Assembly: GCF_001741865.1 (NCBI RefSeq)
Contig: NZ_CP017147.1
Span: 496,001 to 560,000 of the forward strand
Source: Bosea vaviloviae
Lineage (GTDB): Bacteria; Pseudomonadota; Alphaproteobacteria; Rhizobiales; Beijerinckiaceae
DNA: 64,000 nt
Reading direction: 5' to 3'
In this document: one piece after another, positions 33,597 to 42,347 of the stretch
Numbering within the stretch: the first letter of the stretch is position 1
How the letters are laid out: each line of letters opens with the position of its first letter
Position numbers and translations under genes: made by a program
Notes under the pieces: model-generated
What the model was told of the DNA's origin: nothing
The model's database searches: none
The model's input: only the letters and a program-made list of their open reading frames with translations

Positions 33597-34724
33597 GTGC
33601 GCATCGCCTTCCATACGCCGCTCAACGCCTTCGATGACGGCCGCATCTCCGGCGACAGGCGCATGGCGCGGCAGATCGCGACCGCCCTGGAACAGCTCGG
33701 CCATGTCGTCGAGCCCGTGCGCGATGCGCGCTCCTACATGAAGACGTCGGACCCTGGCCTGCTGGAACGCCACCGCATCGAGGCAGCGGCGAAGATCGGG
33801 ACCTTGACCGCCGCCTGGCGCGCGCGCGCAGCGCCTCCCGACCTCTGGTTCACCTATCACAGCTATTACAAGGCGCCCGATCTGCTCGGACCCGCCATCT
33901 CGGAGCACCTCTCGATCCCCTATGTCGTCGCGGAGGCAAGCGGCTCCGAACGCCGCGCCAAGGGGGAATGGGCGCAGCATGTCGCGCTGGCGCGCGCCAG
34001 CTTCGGGGCAGCCGATCTGCATCTCTGCTTCACCGAGCGCGACCGGATGGGCGTCGAGTTCTGGTGCGGAGCGCGCACGCAGTTCCTCGCCTTCCCGCCC
34101 TTCATCGCGCTCGAAGCCAGTGCGCCCAGGCCCTCGCCCAGACCAAAGCCGCAACCCGGCCCGCCACGCCTCGTCACCGTCGCGATGATGCGCGGCGGCG
34201 TGAAGCATGAGAGCTATCTCGCTTTGGCGCGCACATTGCTGCTGCTCGTCGACAAGCCCTGGACATTGACCGTGATCGGCGACGGGCCGCTGCGCGGCGA
34301 GGTCGAGCAGGCTTTCGCCGCTTTGCCCATAGGCCGCGTCACCTGGCTGGGCGCGCTTGCCCAGGACCAGGTCGCGGCCGAACTCGCAAGCCACGACGTC
34401 TTCATCTGGCCCGGCCTCGGCGAGGCCTATGGGCTGGTCTATCTGGAGGCGCAAGCCGCCGGCCTCCCCGTCATCGCCTTCGCCAGCGGCGGCGTGCCCG
34501 ACACCGTCAAACCGGATGAAACCGCCTTCCTCGCACCCGAGAATGATGAGCCGGCGTTGGCCATGGCGCTCTCCCGGCTGCTCGCCGACCCGTCCCTGCG
34601 CACCCGGATGGGCCGAGCCGCCGCTACCTTCATCAGGAGCGAGCGCACTTTGGAGACGGCCAGCGCCATCCTGGCGCAAGGCTTTGCGCGTATCACCTCG
34701 GCCCGCACGGAGGCGATGCCGTGA
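33597..34724 (+). CDS. Glycosyltransferase family 4
   Basis: 375 residues from GTG at 33597, chosen because GGAG at 33584-33587 precedes it and the protein then begins VRIAFHTPLNAFDDGRISGD, a normal GT-B start. Upstream codons in the same frame lie inside the permease gene. The C-terminal domain has LTVIGDGPLRGEVEQAFAAL, then HDVFIWPGLGEAYGLVYLEA with the E-x7-E type motif and GLPVIAFASGGVPDTVKPDE. It may be cotranscribed with the permeases (37 bp gap) or with the deacetylase gene that it overlaps by 4 bp (GTGA). The sugar is unknown. Confidence 0.9.
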   Translation: MRIAFHTPLNAFDDGRISGDRRMARQIATALEQLGHVVEPVRDARSYMKTSDPGLLERHRIEAAAKIGTLTAAWRARAAPPDLWFTYHSYYKAPDLLGPAISEHLSIPYVVAEASGSERRAKGEWAQHVALARASFGAADLHLCFTERDRMGVEFWCGARTQFLAFPPFIALEASAPRPSPRPKPQPGPPRLVTVAMMRGGVKHESYLALARTLLLLVDKPWTLTVIGDGPLRGEVEQAFAALPIGRVTWLGALAQDQVAAELASHDVFIWPGLGEAYGLVYLEAQAAGLPVIAFASGGVPDTVKPDETAFLAPENDEPALAMALSRLLADPSLRTRMGRAAATFIRSERTLETASAILAQGFARITSARTEAMP

Positions 34725-35491
34725 GCGACACGTCCCTGGGCGAACTTCTCGCCGAGCTCGATTGCTGGAGCGAGGCCGGCAGGCGCCTCCGGCTCTGGCT
34801 GCGCGATGACGACGCCGTCGCCCCAAGCCCGGCGCTCGACCGTCTCGCCGGCATGAGCGAGCGCTTCGCCTTGCCCGTGCTCCTGGCCGTCATCCCGATG
34901 CTGACTGAGCCGGCTCTGGCCGCGGCGCTGCGGGCGGCTCCCTCGCTCTTGCCTTGCCAGCATGGCTGCAGGCACCAGAACCACGCCGCCGCGGGCATGA
35001 AGAAAGCCGAATTCGGCGCTGGCCGCCCACACGCCGAGGCTGCGGCTGACATCACGGCCGGGCGGCAGCGGCTCGGCGATCTACTCGGGGCCTCCGTGCT
35101 GCCCGTCTTCGTGCCGCCCTGGAACCGCATCGACCCCGACCTGGCGCGGGCCCTGCCGGAATTCGGCTTCGCCGGACTGTCCTGCTTTCGCGGCTTCGGG
35201 CTCGGTGGCGACGGCCCAGCCCTAGTCAATAGCGACATCGACGTGATGGACTGGCATGGCGGGCGGGTCGGCCGCTCCTTGCAGGCACTCGCCCTGGAGA
35301 TCCGCGACCAGATCGCGGCGCGGCGCCAACAACCGGAGGGCACAGACACGCTCGGCCTGCTGCTGCACCATCGCGACCATGACGAGACCGCCTGGACTGC
35401 CTTGCAAACCCTGCTTGCGACGCTCACGGCGCATCCCGTTATCGTGACCACTGATCCGGGGCGGTTGTTTTGGGACCGGAGCGCTGCATAA
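34721..35491 (+). CDS. Polysaccharide deacetylase-like protein
   Basis: 256 residues, GTG start at 34721 overlapping the stop of the GT4 gene. RLRLWLRDDDAVAPSPALDR carries the Asp-Asp metal/catalytic site of NodB-type deacetylases. CQHGCRHQNHA would supply the metal His residues, and FVPPWNRIDPDLARALPEFG matches the R/W-P-P-W element of the family. No signal peptide is seen, so it would act in the cytosol, perhaps on a lipid-linked or nucleotide sugar. The context between two glycosyltransferases supports a glycan role. Confidence 0.78.
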   Translation: MSDTSLGELLAELDCWSEAGRRLRLWLRDDDAVAPSPALDRLAGMSERFALPVLLAVIPMLTEPALAAALRAAPSLLPCQHGCRHQNHAAAGMKKAEFGAGRPHAEAAADITAGRQRLGDLLGASVLPVFVPPWNRIDPDLARALPEFGFAGLSCFRGFGLGGDGPALVNSDIDVMDWHGGRVGRSLQALALEIRDQIAARRQQPEGTDTLGLLLHHRDHDETAWTALQTLLATLTAHPVIVTTDPGRLFWDRSAA

Positions 35492-35640
35492 ATGCGGCAC
35501 TCACGCTTGGGGCGCTCGTCGCCCTGAAGAGCGGACTTGGATCGAAGCCTACGCCACGCTATGATCCCGTCTTGCATTCCCGGGTGCGTTCGTCCTCTCC
35601 ACGGGGGTCGTCTGGCCTTTCTGCGGAGGACGACGCAGTC

Positions 35641-36924
35641 ATGTCTTTCAACGTCGTCGACCTCCCCGGCGTCGAGCGCACGCCGCGAGACCCCCATGCG
35701 CCGCGCGTCCTGATCTACAGCCACGACACCTTCGGCCTCGGCCATATCCGGCGCTGCCGGGCGATCGCCAATTCGCTTGTGGCCAACTACCCTCATATAT
35801 CAGTGATCATCATCTCGGGCTCGTCGGTGATCTCGAGCTTCCAGTTCGGTGACGGCGTCGACTATGTCCGCATCCCCGGCGTCGAGAAGCAGAGCGATGG
35901 CCGCTATGGCCCCCATCATCTCAATCTCGACCTCACCGACACGATCCGTCTGCGCACCGACATCATCAAGCAGGTCGTACTCTCCTTCGATCCCGATGTG
36001 GTCATCGTCGACAAGGAGCCGGTCGGCCTGCGCGGCGAATTGATCCCGGCGCTCGAAGTCCTGCGCCGGCGCGGCGCGCGCATCGTGCTCGGCCTGCGCG
36101 ACGTGCTCGACGAGCCGACGAAGCTCTATGAGGAATGGCGTCATACCGGAGCGATCGAGGCGCTGGAGCAGGTCTATGACGACATCTTCGTCTATGGGCT
36201 GGAGAGCATCTACCAGCCGCTTGCCGGCCTGCCGAACCAGCACCTCTTCGCCGACAAGATCCGCTATACCGGCTATCTCAAGCGCGCCGTGCCGAGCCCG
36301 ATGCCGCCCAACCGCTATCCGCGCATCACCAAGGGGCCGTTCATCCTGGTGACGCCCGGCGGCGGCGGCGACGGGGCCGGCGTGATCGACTGGGTGATTT
36401 CCGCTTATGAGGCCGACCCGACCATCGCCTTGCCGGCGCTGATCGTGTTCGGCCCCTTCATGTCGCGCGAGCGCCGCAAGGAGTTCGCCGAGCGCATCGC
36501 CCGTCTTCCGAAGCTGGAAAGCCTCGGTTTCGAGCCGCGCCTCGAATTGCTGATGAATCGCGCCCACTGCGTCGTCGCGATGGGCGGTTACAACACCTTC
36601 TGCGAGATCCTCTCCTTCGACAAACCGGCGCTGATCGTGCCGCGCGTCAAGCCGCGGCTCGAACAGGCGATCCGCGCCGAGCGCGCCGACCATCTGAAGC
36701 TGATCGATGTCCTGCATGATCCCGCGCAGAACGGCGAGGGCGCACGCGACCCGCTGGTGATGGCCGCCGCACTGCATGCTTTGCCCAAACGCGTGCCGCC
36801 CTCCCAGGCTTTCGTCCCGAGCCTGCTCGACGGCCTGCCGGCCGTTGCCCGCGCGCTCGCCGACGACCTCTCAATGCCGGTCCGCGGCAGAATCCTGGCG
36901 CAAAATGCCGCCGTGGTGAGCTGA
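35641..36924 (+). CDS. GT28-like (MurG-type) glycosyltransferase family protein
   Basis: 427 residues from ATG at 35641 (MSFNVVDLPGVERTPRDPHA). The N-terminal domain reads RVLIYSHDTFGLGHIRRCRA, the GLGH glycine loop typical of this group. The C-terminal domain has FILVTPGGGGDGAGVIDWVI and the nucleotide-sugar region VVAMGGYNTFCEILSFDKPA, then LIVPRVKPRLEQAIRAERA. It resembles the gene product at 17889 in architecture, but without an insertion. An open frame extends upstream to 35470, overlapping the deacetylase gene; the conserved start is preferred. It probably ends the GT4-deacetylase-GT28 unit. Confidence 0.88.
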   Translation: MSFNVVDLPGVERTPRDPHAPRVLIYSHDTFGLGHIRRCRAIANSLVANYPHISVIIISGSSVISSFQFGDGVDYVRIPGVEKQSDGRYGPHHLNLDLTDTIRLRTDIIKQVVLSFDPDVVIVDKEPVGLRGELIPALEVLRRRGARIVLGLRDVLDEPTKLYEEWRHTGAIEALEQVYDDIFVYGLESIYQPLAGLPNQHLFADKIRYTGYLKRAVPSPMPPNRYPRITKGPFILVTPGGGGDGAGVIDWVISAYEADPTIALPALIVFGPFMSRERRKEFAERIARLPKLESLGFEPRLELLMNRAHCVVAMGGYNTFCEILSFDKPALIVPRVKPRLEQAIRAERADHLKLIDVLHDPAQNGEGARDPLVMAAALHALPKRVPPSQAFVPSLLDGLPAVARALADDLSMPVRGRILAQNAAVVS

Positions 36925-37336
36925 CAGGTCTATCCTGCTCTCATTCTTTTGATGAGAACCCTCACCCTTTAAGGCGCTACTTTCGCGGCTCCTCAGGAAT
37001 AAGTGCTGTGTTTCCACGCAGTCTCCCGACAGACATCCCCCGCGACGTCCGGTGAAGCAGCGGCACAAGAATCCAGTTGGGATTCACATGCTTTCTTTAC
37101 CATGCCCAGAAAATTCGATCTCAAATCATTGTTATATTATTTGAACGGCTTTCTTCGTTTACCAGCGCAGCATTATGAGATTCATATACTTGTCGGTAAT
37201 TTCGGTAGATCAAGCTGAATTGATTAAGATTCTTGCTAGACGATGATCAATCACAAGAACGATCATCAAGATGCTGTCGAAGAATGACGTCTGATTGAAT
37301 ACCCCCTCGAAATCTTGACCGATAGCGCGTGACGGC
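36925..37336. other. 412-bp gene-free interval, A+T-rich in its right half
   Basis: Bases 37090-37330 are clearly lower in GC than the surroundings (for example CAAATCATTGTTATATTATT near 37120). No open frame here has a recognisable domain. The interval must hold the promoter of the flavoprotein gene at 37337. A transfer scar or a regulatory region bound by a nucleoid protein is possible. Confidence 0.5.
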
Positions 37337-38758
37337 ATGTCGAACCCGATAGCGATACTGGGAGCCGGCATCGCCGGTCTCACCGCGGCCCGCGAATTGC
37401 GCCGGCGAGGCTTGCCGGTCATTGTTTTCGAGGCCGGAAAATCCATCGGAGGCATGGCGTCATCCTTCAAGGACGCCGAAGGCTTCTCCTATGACATGGG
37501 CGCCCATTTCGTGAGCAACCGGCTCGCGGAAGCCCTCGGTGCCGGCGATATCTGCGAAACGGTGAAGCATTACGGCGAAGCCGTCCTGCTCAATGGTCGC
37601 AGCTATAACTACCCGTTCGGCTTGATGCGCTCGCCGCGCCTGGTCGGGAGCGCCATCGCCGCGAAACTGCGCCGGACGGAGATCGCCTCCGCCAGCGACT
37701 GGTTCAGGCAGACTTATGGCGATGCGCTGGCGCAGGCTATCGCCATCCCGTTGGCGGAAGCCTGGTCGGGCGCCTCCGCCGAAGACCTTTCCCCGGCGGT
37801 CGGCGACAAGATGCGGGCCGGAATCCTGAAGTCGCTTTATCTGAAGGCGGCCGCCCATGTGACCAACCGCGCGGTCTGCAACGGCTATTCGCACGACATG
37901 CCGGAAAGCCCGAGCGTCTACCACGTCTATCCGAAAGGCGGAATCGCCAAGCTCCTGGAGCCGATGGCGCGAGAGGTCGCGGATTCGATCCGGCTGGAAT
38001 CGCCGATCGAGCGCGTTCTGGTGGAGGGAAACCGGGTCACCGGCGTTCGCGTCAAAGGCGAGACCATCCCCGTATCGGCCGTGATCAGCACCGCCCCCGT
38101 GCATGTGCTGCCAAAATTGCTGGAAGGCACCTCCGCGCTCGATCATCTCGCGGCCTTCCGCTATCGCCCGATGGTCTTCGTCAACCTGCGCTTCACAGGC
38201 CGCAACCTGCTGCCCGACACGATGCTCTGGGTACCGGATCGCACGCAGCCCTTCTTCAGGCTGACCGAAGCGCCGATCTCTATGCCGTGGCTCGCGCCGC
38301 AGGGGAAAACCCTGATCACCTTCGATATCGGCTGCAGCGTCGGCGACCAGCACTGGACGATGCCCGACGACAAACTGGCCGAACTCTGCCTCGACGGCAT
38401 CTGCCGAATCTACCCCCATCTCAGGCAGGCCTATCTCGGCCCCGGCGGCATCGTCAAAACCCCGATTTCCTATCCGGTCCACCTCCTGGCCTATGAGCAG
38501 GAGCGGCTCCGCTTTGCCGAAACGACGGGTGTCGACGGTCTCTACAGCATCGGCCGCAACGGCGAGTTCGCGCATATCCTGATGGAGGATGTCTATTGGC
38601 GCACGCTGAAGCGCACCGAGCAGGTCGCCGCCTATGTCGGTCAGCTACCCGCTTTGGTCGCCGGATTGCGCGACGCCCATTCGGCTCTGCGCAAGCGCGC
38701 GAAACCGGTCGGCTCCAAGCGAACAACCGAGCCCGCTCCAATCGCAAAAGCGGGTTGA
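37337..38758 (+). CDS. FAD-dependent amine oxidase / UDP-galactopyranose mutase-like flavoprotein
   Basis: 473 residues. The FAD-binding dinucleotide fold opens the protein (IAILGAGIAGLTAARELRRR, then VIVFEAGKSIGGMASSF). The middle (SYNYPFGLMRSPRLVGSAIA, FRQTYGDALAQAIAIPLAEA) resembles protoporphyrinogen-oxidase- and mutase-like flavoproteins that act on sugars in O-antigen clusters. The C-terminal FAD contact is GLYSIGRNGEFAHILMEDVY. The last 40 residues are basic. The reaction is uncertain: a UDP-galactopyranose-mutase-like role in glycan synthesis fits the region, but the exact mutase motifs are not intact to my eye. Confidence 0.75.
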   Translation: MSNPIAILGAGIAGLTAARELRRRGLPVIVFEAGKSIGGMASSFKDAEGFSYDMGAHFVSNRLAEALGAGDICETVKHYGEAVLLNGRSYNYPFGLMRSPRLVGSAIAAKLRRTEIASASDWFRQTYGDALAQAIAIPLAEAWSGASAEDLSPAVGDKMRAGILKSLYLKAAAHVTNRAVCNGYSHDMPESPSVYHVYPKGGIAKLLEPMAREVADSIRLESPIERVLVEGNRVTGVRVKGETIPVSAVISTAPVHVLPKLLEGTSALDHLAAFRYRPMVFVNLRFTGRNLLPDTMLWVPDRTQPFFRLTEAPISMPWLAPQGKTLITFDIGCSVGDQHWTMPDDKLAELCLDGICRIYPHLRQAYLGPGGIVKTPISYPVHLLAYEQERLRFAETTGVDGLYSIGRNGEFAHILMEDVYWRTLKRTEQVAAYVGQLPALVAGLRDAHSALRKRAKPVGSKRTTEPAPIAKAG

Positions 38759-38934
38759 GAACACCCGGGAGAGCCTGCCCGCCGGCAGCCATGGCGGGCA
38801 GCCGACCCGTGCTGCACAAACCGCCGTCACGACTCATCGCAAGTTCGTAGACAGGCCGGAGTAAACTTCTCAATATATCAGCCATCGGAGGAGGATGGCG
38901 CTCCACACGCGCCATCCTATGGAAGGATTTTGCG

Positions 38935-40167
38935 ATGGCGCTGCACTTCAAGAATTTCGCCCTGCTCGAACCCGATCATGGCGAACTGCGCCGAGGCTAC
39001 GAACTTCTGGTCGATGGCGAGACGATCCGCGAACTCCAGGACAAGCCGATCAAGGCCGCGAATGCCGATGTGATCGATTGCGGCGGCCGCACGCTGATGC
39101 CGGGGCTGATCGACAGCCATGTCCATGTCTTCCTCTCCGAAGTCTATATCCGCGCCATGGAGAGCATGCCGCTGACGCTGATGACGGCGCGCGCCGTCCG
39201 CCTGATGAAGGGCATGATCGACCGTGGCTTCACCACGGTGCGCGATACCGGCGGCGCCGATTGGGGCATCAAGGAAGCCGTCGACAAGGGCGATGTCGCG
39301 GCTCCGCGCCTGTTCATCGCCGGCGCCGCGATCGGCCCGACCGGCGGCCATAGCGACCCGCGTCGGCGCACCGATTTCGGCGCGCGCTGCCATTGCTGCA
39401 ACGCCATGGCCTACACCATGAACGTCTCGGATGGCGTCTCCTCGGTGAAGAAGTCGGTGCGCGAGCAGATGCGGCTCGGCGCCGACCACATCAAGATCAT
39501 GATGTCGGGCGGCGTCGCCTCACCCTACGACCCGCTCGATTCCATGCAGTTCAGCGTCGATGAGGTGAAGACGGCAGTCGAGGAGGCCAAGGCCTTCGGC
39601 CGCTATGTCTGCGCCCATGCCTATACGCCCGAGGCGATCACGCGCGCCGCCCAATGCGGCGTCCGCGCCATCGAGCACGGCAATCTGATCGACGACGCCT
39701 CGGCCAAGCTGATGGCCGAGAATGGCATGTTCCTGACCGCAAACCTCGTCGCCTACTACGCGATGAAGGAACGTGCCGCCGAATTCGGCATGAACAGCGA
39801 CATGCTCGCCAAGAATGACCTCGTCATCGATGGCGGCCTGCGCTCGCTCGAGATCTGCAAGCGCGCCGGCGTGCCTGTCGCCTATGGCAGCGATCTGCTC
39901 GGCCAGCTCCAGGTCGAGCAGTCCAGGGAATTCCTGCTGCGCAGCGAGGTGCTCTCCCCCATCGAGATCATCCGCTCGGCAACGACGATCGGCGCGCAGC
40001 TGCTGCGTATGGAGGGCAAGCTTGGCACGCTGCGTGCTGGGGCTTTCGCCGACATGATCCTCGTCGAGGGCGACCCGCTGAAGAACCTCGGACTCTTCCA
40101 GGAACAGGGCAAACATCTGGCGATGATCATGAAGGGCGGCGCGTTCCACAAGAACACGCTGCATTGA
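38935..40167 (+). CDS. Metal-dependent amidohydrolase (imidazolonepropionase-like / M38 group)
   Basis: 410 residues. The HxH metal site is GLIDSHVHVFLSE. Further conserved elements are DHIKIMMSGGVASPYD, where the Lys is the usual carbamylated or structural residue, HAYTPEAITRAAQCGVRAIE with EHGN, and the late Asp in VAYGSDLLGQL. A C-terminal composite beta domain closes the fold (FADMILVEGDPLKNL). Related proteins include prolidase-type and Xaa-Arg hydrolases; the substrate is unknown. The spermidine/putrescine-type importer directly downstream may bring in its substrate (inference). ATG at 38935 is preceded by AAGGA. Confidence 0.88.
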   Translation: MALHFKNFALLEPDHGELRRGYELLVDGETIRELQDKPIKAANADVIDCGGRTLMPGLIDSHVHVFLSEVYIRAMESMPLTLMTARAVRLMKGMIDRGFTTVRDTGGADWGIKEAVDKGDVAAPRLFIAGAAIGPTGGHSDPRRRTDFGARCHCCNAMAYTMNVSDGVSSVKKSVREQMRLGADHIKIMMSGGVASPYDPLDSMQFSVDEVKTAVEEAKAFGRYVCAHAYTPEAITRAAQCGVRAIEHGNLIDDASAKLMAENGMFLTANLVAYYAMKERAAEFGMNSDMLAKNDLVIDGGLRSLEICKRAGVPVAYGSDLLGQLQVEQSREFLLRSEVLSPIEIIRSATTIGAQLLRMEGKLGTLRAGAFADMILVEGDPLKNLGLFQEQGKHLAMIMKGGAFHKNTLH

Positions 40168-40169
40168 GG

Positions 40170-40201
40170 CTAGAGCGTTTTCGAGCGAAGCGGAACGGAA
40201 A
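40170..40201. repeat. Dispersed repeat, family B, partial copy 2
   Basis: CTAGAGCGTTTTCGAGCGAA with GCGGAACGG, directly after the amidohydrolase stop, matches one half of the GAGCATTTTCGCGCGAAGTG-type element at 5212-5265. Confidence 0.55.
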
Positions 40202-40434
40202 CAGCTCCAGGAGGCCTGATGTCGCGCCGCGACGAATAGCGACAAACGATGCGACGGATAGAGAAAGACAATCTTGACTGTTTGTAAGTGGAGCCGCAGC
40301 TTGCGGCCGGTTTGGATCGAGAGGCGGGATAAGGTGGTGGTGGCAGGCCAAGCACGCATGCAGGAGAGACAGCTTGCGGCAGGCTGCGCGCAGCAGTCCC
40401 CCGTAGCGGCTCGGCCTCGTCGCGGAGCACCGGC

Positions 40435-41253
40435 TTGAGCGCCGCCACCCGCCCGAGTTTTGGCCGTCTCGCGCTCAACGGAGCCGCCTGCCTCTCGCTC
40501 GGCTTCATCCTGCTGCCGCTGATCTTCGTCACCTGGCTCGCCTTCTTCCGGCAGGAGATTCCCTCCTTCCCGCCCGAGGGCTATTCGCTGAAATGGTTCT
40601 CCGCCGCAGCCAATAACAAGCCTTTCATTGACGGCTTCATCCTCAGCCTCCAGGTCGGCGTCCTGGCGACATTGATCGGGCTGGCGCTGGGCGTGCCCGC
40701 GAGCCTGGCGCTGGTGCGCCACCGCATCACACTCGGCCCCGCCGTCAACACGCTCCTGCTGCTGCCGCTGGTGATGCCCGGCATCGTGCTCGGCACCGCG
40801 CTTTATGTCTTCCAGATCGAGACCGAAATCGCCACGGGCCTGCCGGTGCTGGGCTCGCTCGGCGGCCTGATCGCCGCCCATACGCTCGTGGTTATTCCCT
40901 GGGTCGTCCGGCTCGTCACGGCAAGCCTCGCCGGCTTCGACCGCACCATCGAGGAGGCTGCGCAGAACCTCGGCGCCGGTCCGATCACCACCTTCTGGCG
41001 GGTCACCTTGCCCAGCATCAGGCCCGGCATCGTCGCAGCCGGATTGTTCGGCTTCGTCACCTCTTTCGGCAACCTCGAAATGAGCCTGTTTCTCGTTGGA
41101 CCGGGGCGCACCACGCTGCCGATCGCGATCCTGCAATATCTGGAATGGAAGATCGATCCGACCGTGGCCGCGGCCTCGTTGATCCAGATCGTTCTGATCG
41201 CCGTGGCGATGGTCGTCACGGATCGTTACGTCAAGCTGAGCCGGGTGGTCTGA
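40435..41253 (+). CDS. Spermidine/putrescine-type ABC importer, permease (PotC-like)
   Basis: 272 residues, TTG start at 40435 supported by GGAG at 40424-40427; no better ATG exists before the first membrane helix (ACLSLGFILLPLIFVTWLAF). The fold has about six helices with the EAA loop IEEAAQNLGAGPITTFWRVT followed by LPSIRPGI. It lies 5 bp before the ATPase gene. The whole importer is permease, ATPase, binding protein, permease. Confidence 0.92.
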   Translation: MSAATRPSFGRLALNGAACLSLGFILLPLIFVTWLAFFRQEIPSFPPEGYSLKWFSAAANNKPFIDGFILSLQVGVLATLIGLALGVPASLALVRHRITLGPAVNTLLLLPLVMPGIVLGTALYVFQIETEIATGLPVLGSLGGLIAAHTLVVIPWVVRLVTASLAGFDRTIEEAAQNLGAGPITTFWRVTLPSIRPGIVAAGLFGFVTSFGNLEMSLFLVGPGRTTLPIAILQYLEWKIDPTVAAASLIQIVLIAVAMVVTDRYVKLSRVV

Positions 41254-41258
41254 ATCAT

Positions 41259-42317
41259 ATGGAGCCACTATCGATCCAGCACCTCCACAAATCCTATGGC
41301 GATCTCACCGTCGTCGACGACGTCACCATCGACATCGCCAGCGGCGAATTCCTCGTCCTGCTCGGCCCCTCCGGCTGCGGCAAGACCACGACCTTGCGCA
41401 TGATCGCCGGTTTCGTGCCGCCCAGCTCAGGCAAGCTCACCATCGGCAAGCGCGAGGTCACGACGCTGCCGCCCTGGAAACGCAATTGCGGCCTGGTTTT
41501 CCAGAGCTACGCGCTGTTCCCGCATATGACGGTGGCGGAGAACGTCGCCTTCGGGCTGGAGATGCGCAAGGTCGCGCAGGCCGAGCGCGGCACGCGCGTC
41601 GCAGAGGCGCTGCGGCTCGTCCAGCTCACCGGCTTCGACGGACGCTATCCGCGCCAGCTCTCCGGCGGTCAGCAGCAGCGTGTCGCCCTGGCGCGCGCGC
41701 TCGCCATGGAGCCCGACGTGCTCCTGCTCGACGAACCGCTCTCCAATCTCGATGCCAAACTCCGGCAGGAGGTTCGCGTCGAGATCCGCGACCTGCAGCG
41801 CAAGCTCGGCCTCACCACCATCATGGTCACGCATGACCAGGAAGAGGCGCTGACCATGGCTGACCGGCTGGTCGTCATGGAAAGGGGCAAAGTCCGGCAG
41901 ATCGGCACCCAGCGCGAGCTCTACGAGAAGCCCGCGGATCGTTTCGTCGCGGGTTTCATCGGGCGCAGCGCCTTCCTCGATGGCGAGATCGCCGGCGATG
42001 GCCGCTTCCGCACCAAGGGCGGGCTCGATATCGCCTGCGCTGCCGCGACCGGCATGGGTTCCGCCACGCTCGCCTTGCGGCCCGAGCGGATCGCCGTCGG
42101 CGGCGAAGCCCAGGGCTGCCCCAATCATTACGAAGCCAAGGTCGAGCACGCTTCCTATCTCGGCGCGCTGCTCGACATCCATGTCAGCCTGTCGGAGCAT
42201 GACCGCATGCTGCTGCAGATCCCGAACCGGGCCGGCCTGGCCGAGCCCAAGCCGGGCGAGACCATCACGATCGGCTGGGCGCAGGATGCCGGGCTGGTCT
42301 ATCCGCGCGAAGCCTGA
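41259..42317 (+). CDS. Spermidine/putrescine-type ABC importer, ATPase (PotA-like)
   Basis: 352 residues from ATG at 41259. Walker A is GPSGCGKTTT, signature LSGGQQQRV, Walker [13 protein letters not shown] and the H-loop MVTHDQEEA. After the NBD comes the TOBE domain (IAVGGEAQGCPNHYEAKVEH...), usual for PotA/FbpC-type importers. The open frame extends upstream into the permease gene but has no separate start there. Confidence 0.94.
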   Translation: MEPLSIQHLHKSYGDLTVVDDVTIDIASGEFLVLLGPSGCGKTTTLRMIAGFVPPSSGKLTIGKREVTTLPPWKRNCGLVFQSYALFPHMTVAENVAFGLEMRKVAQAERGTRVAEALRLVQLTGFDGRYPRQLSGGQQQRVALARALAMEPDVLLLDEPLSNLDAKLRQEVRVEIRDLQRKLGLTTIMVTHDQEEALTMADRLVVMERGKVRQIGTQRELYEKPADRFVAGFIGRSAFLDGEIAGDGRFRTKGGLDIACAAATGMGSATLALRPERIAVGGEAQGCPNHYEAKVEHASYLGALLDIHVSLSEHDRMLLQIPNRAGLAEPKPGETITIGWAQDAGLVYPREA

Positions 42318-42347
42318 CCAAACAGGCAAAAACAGGGGACTTCAACC

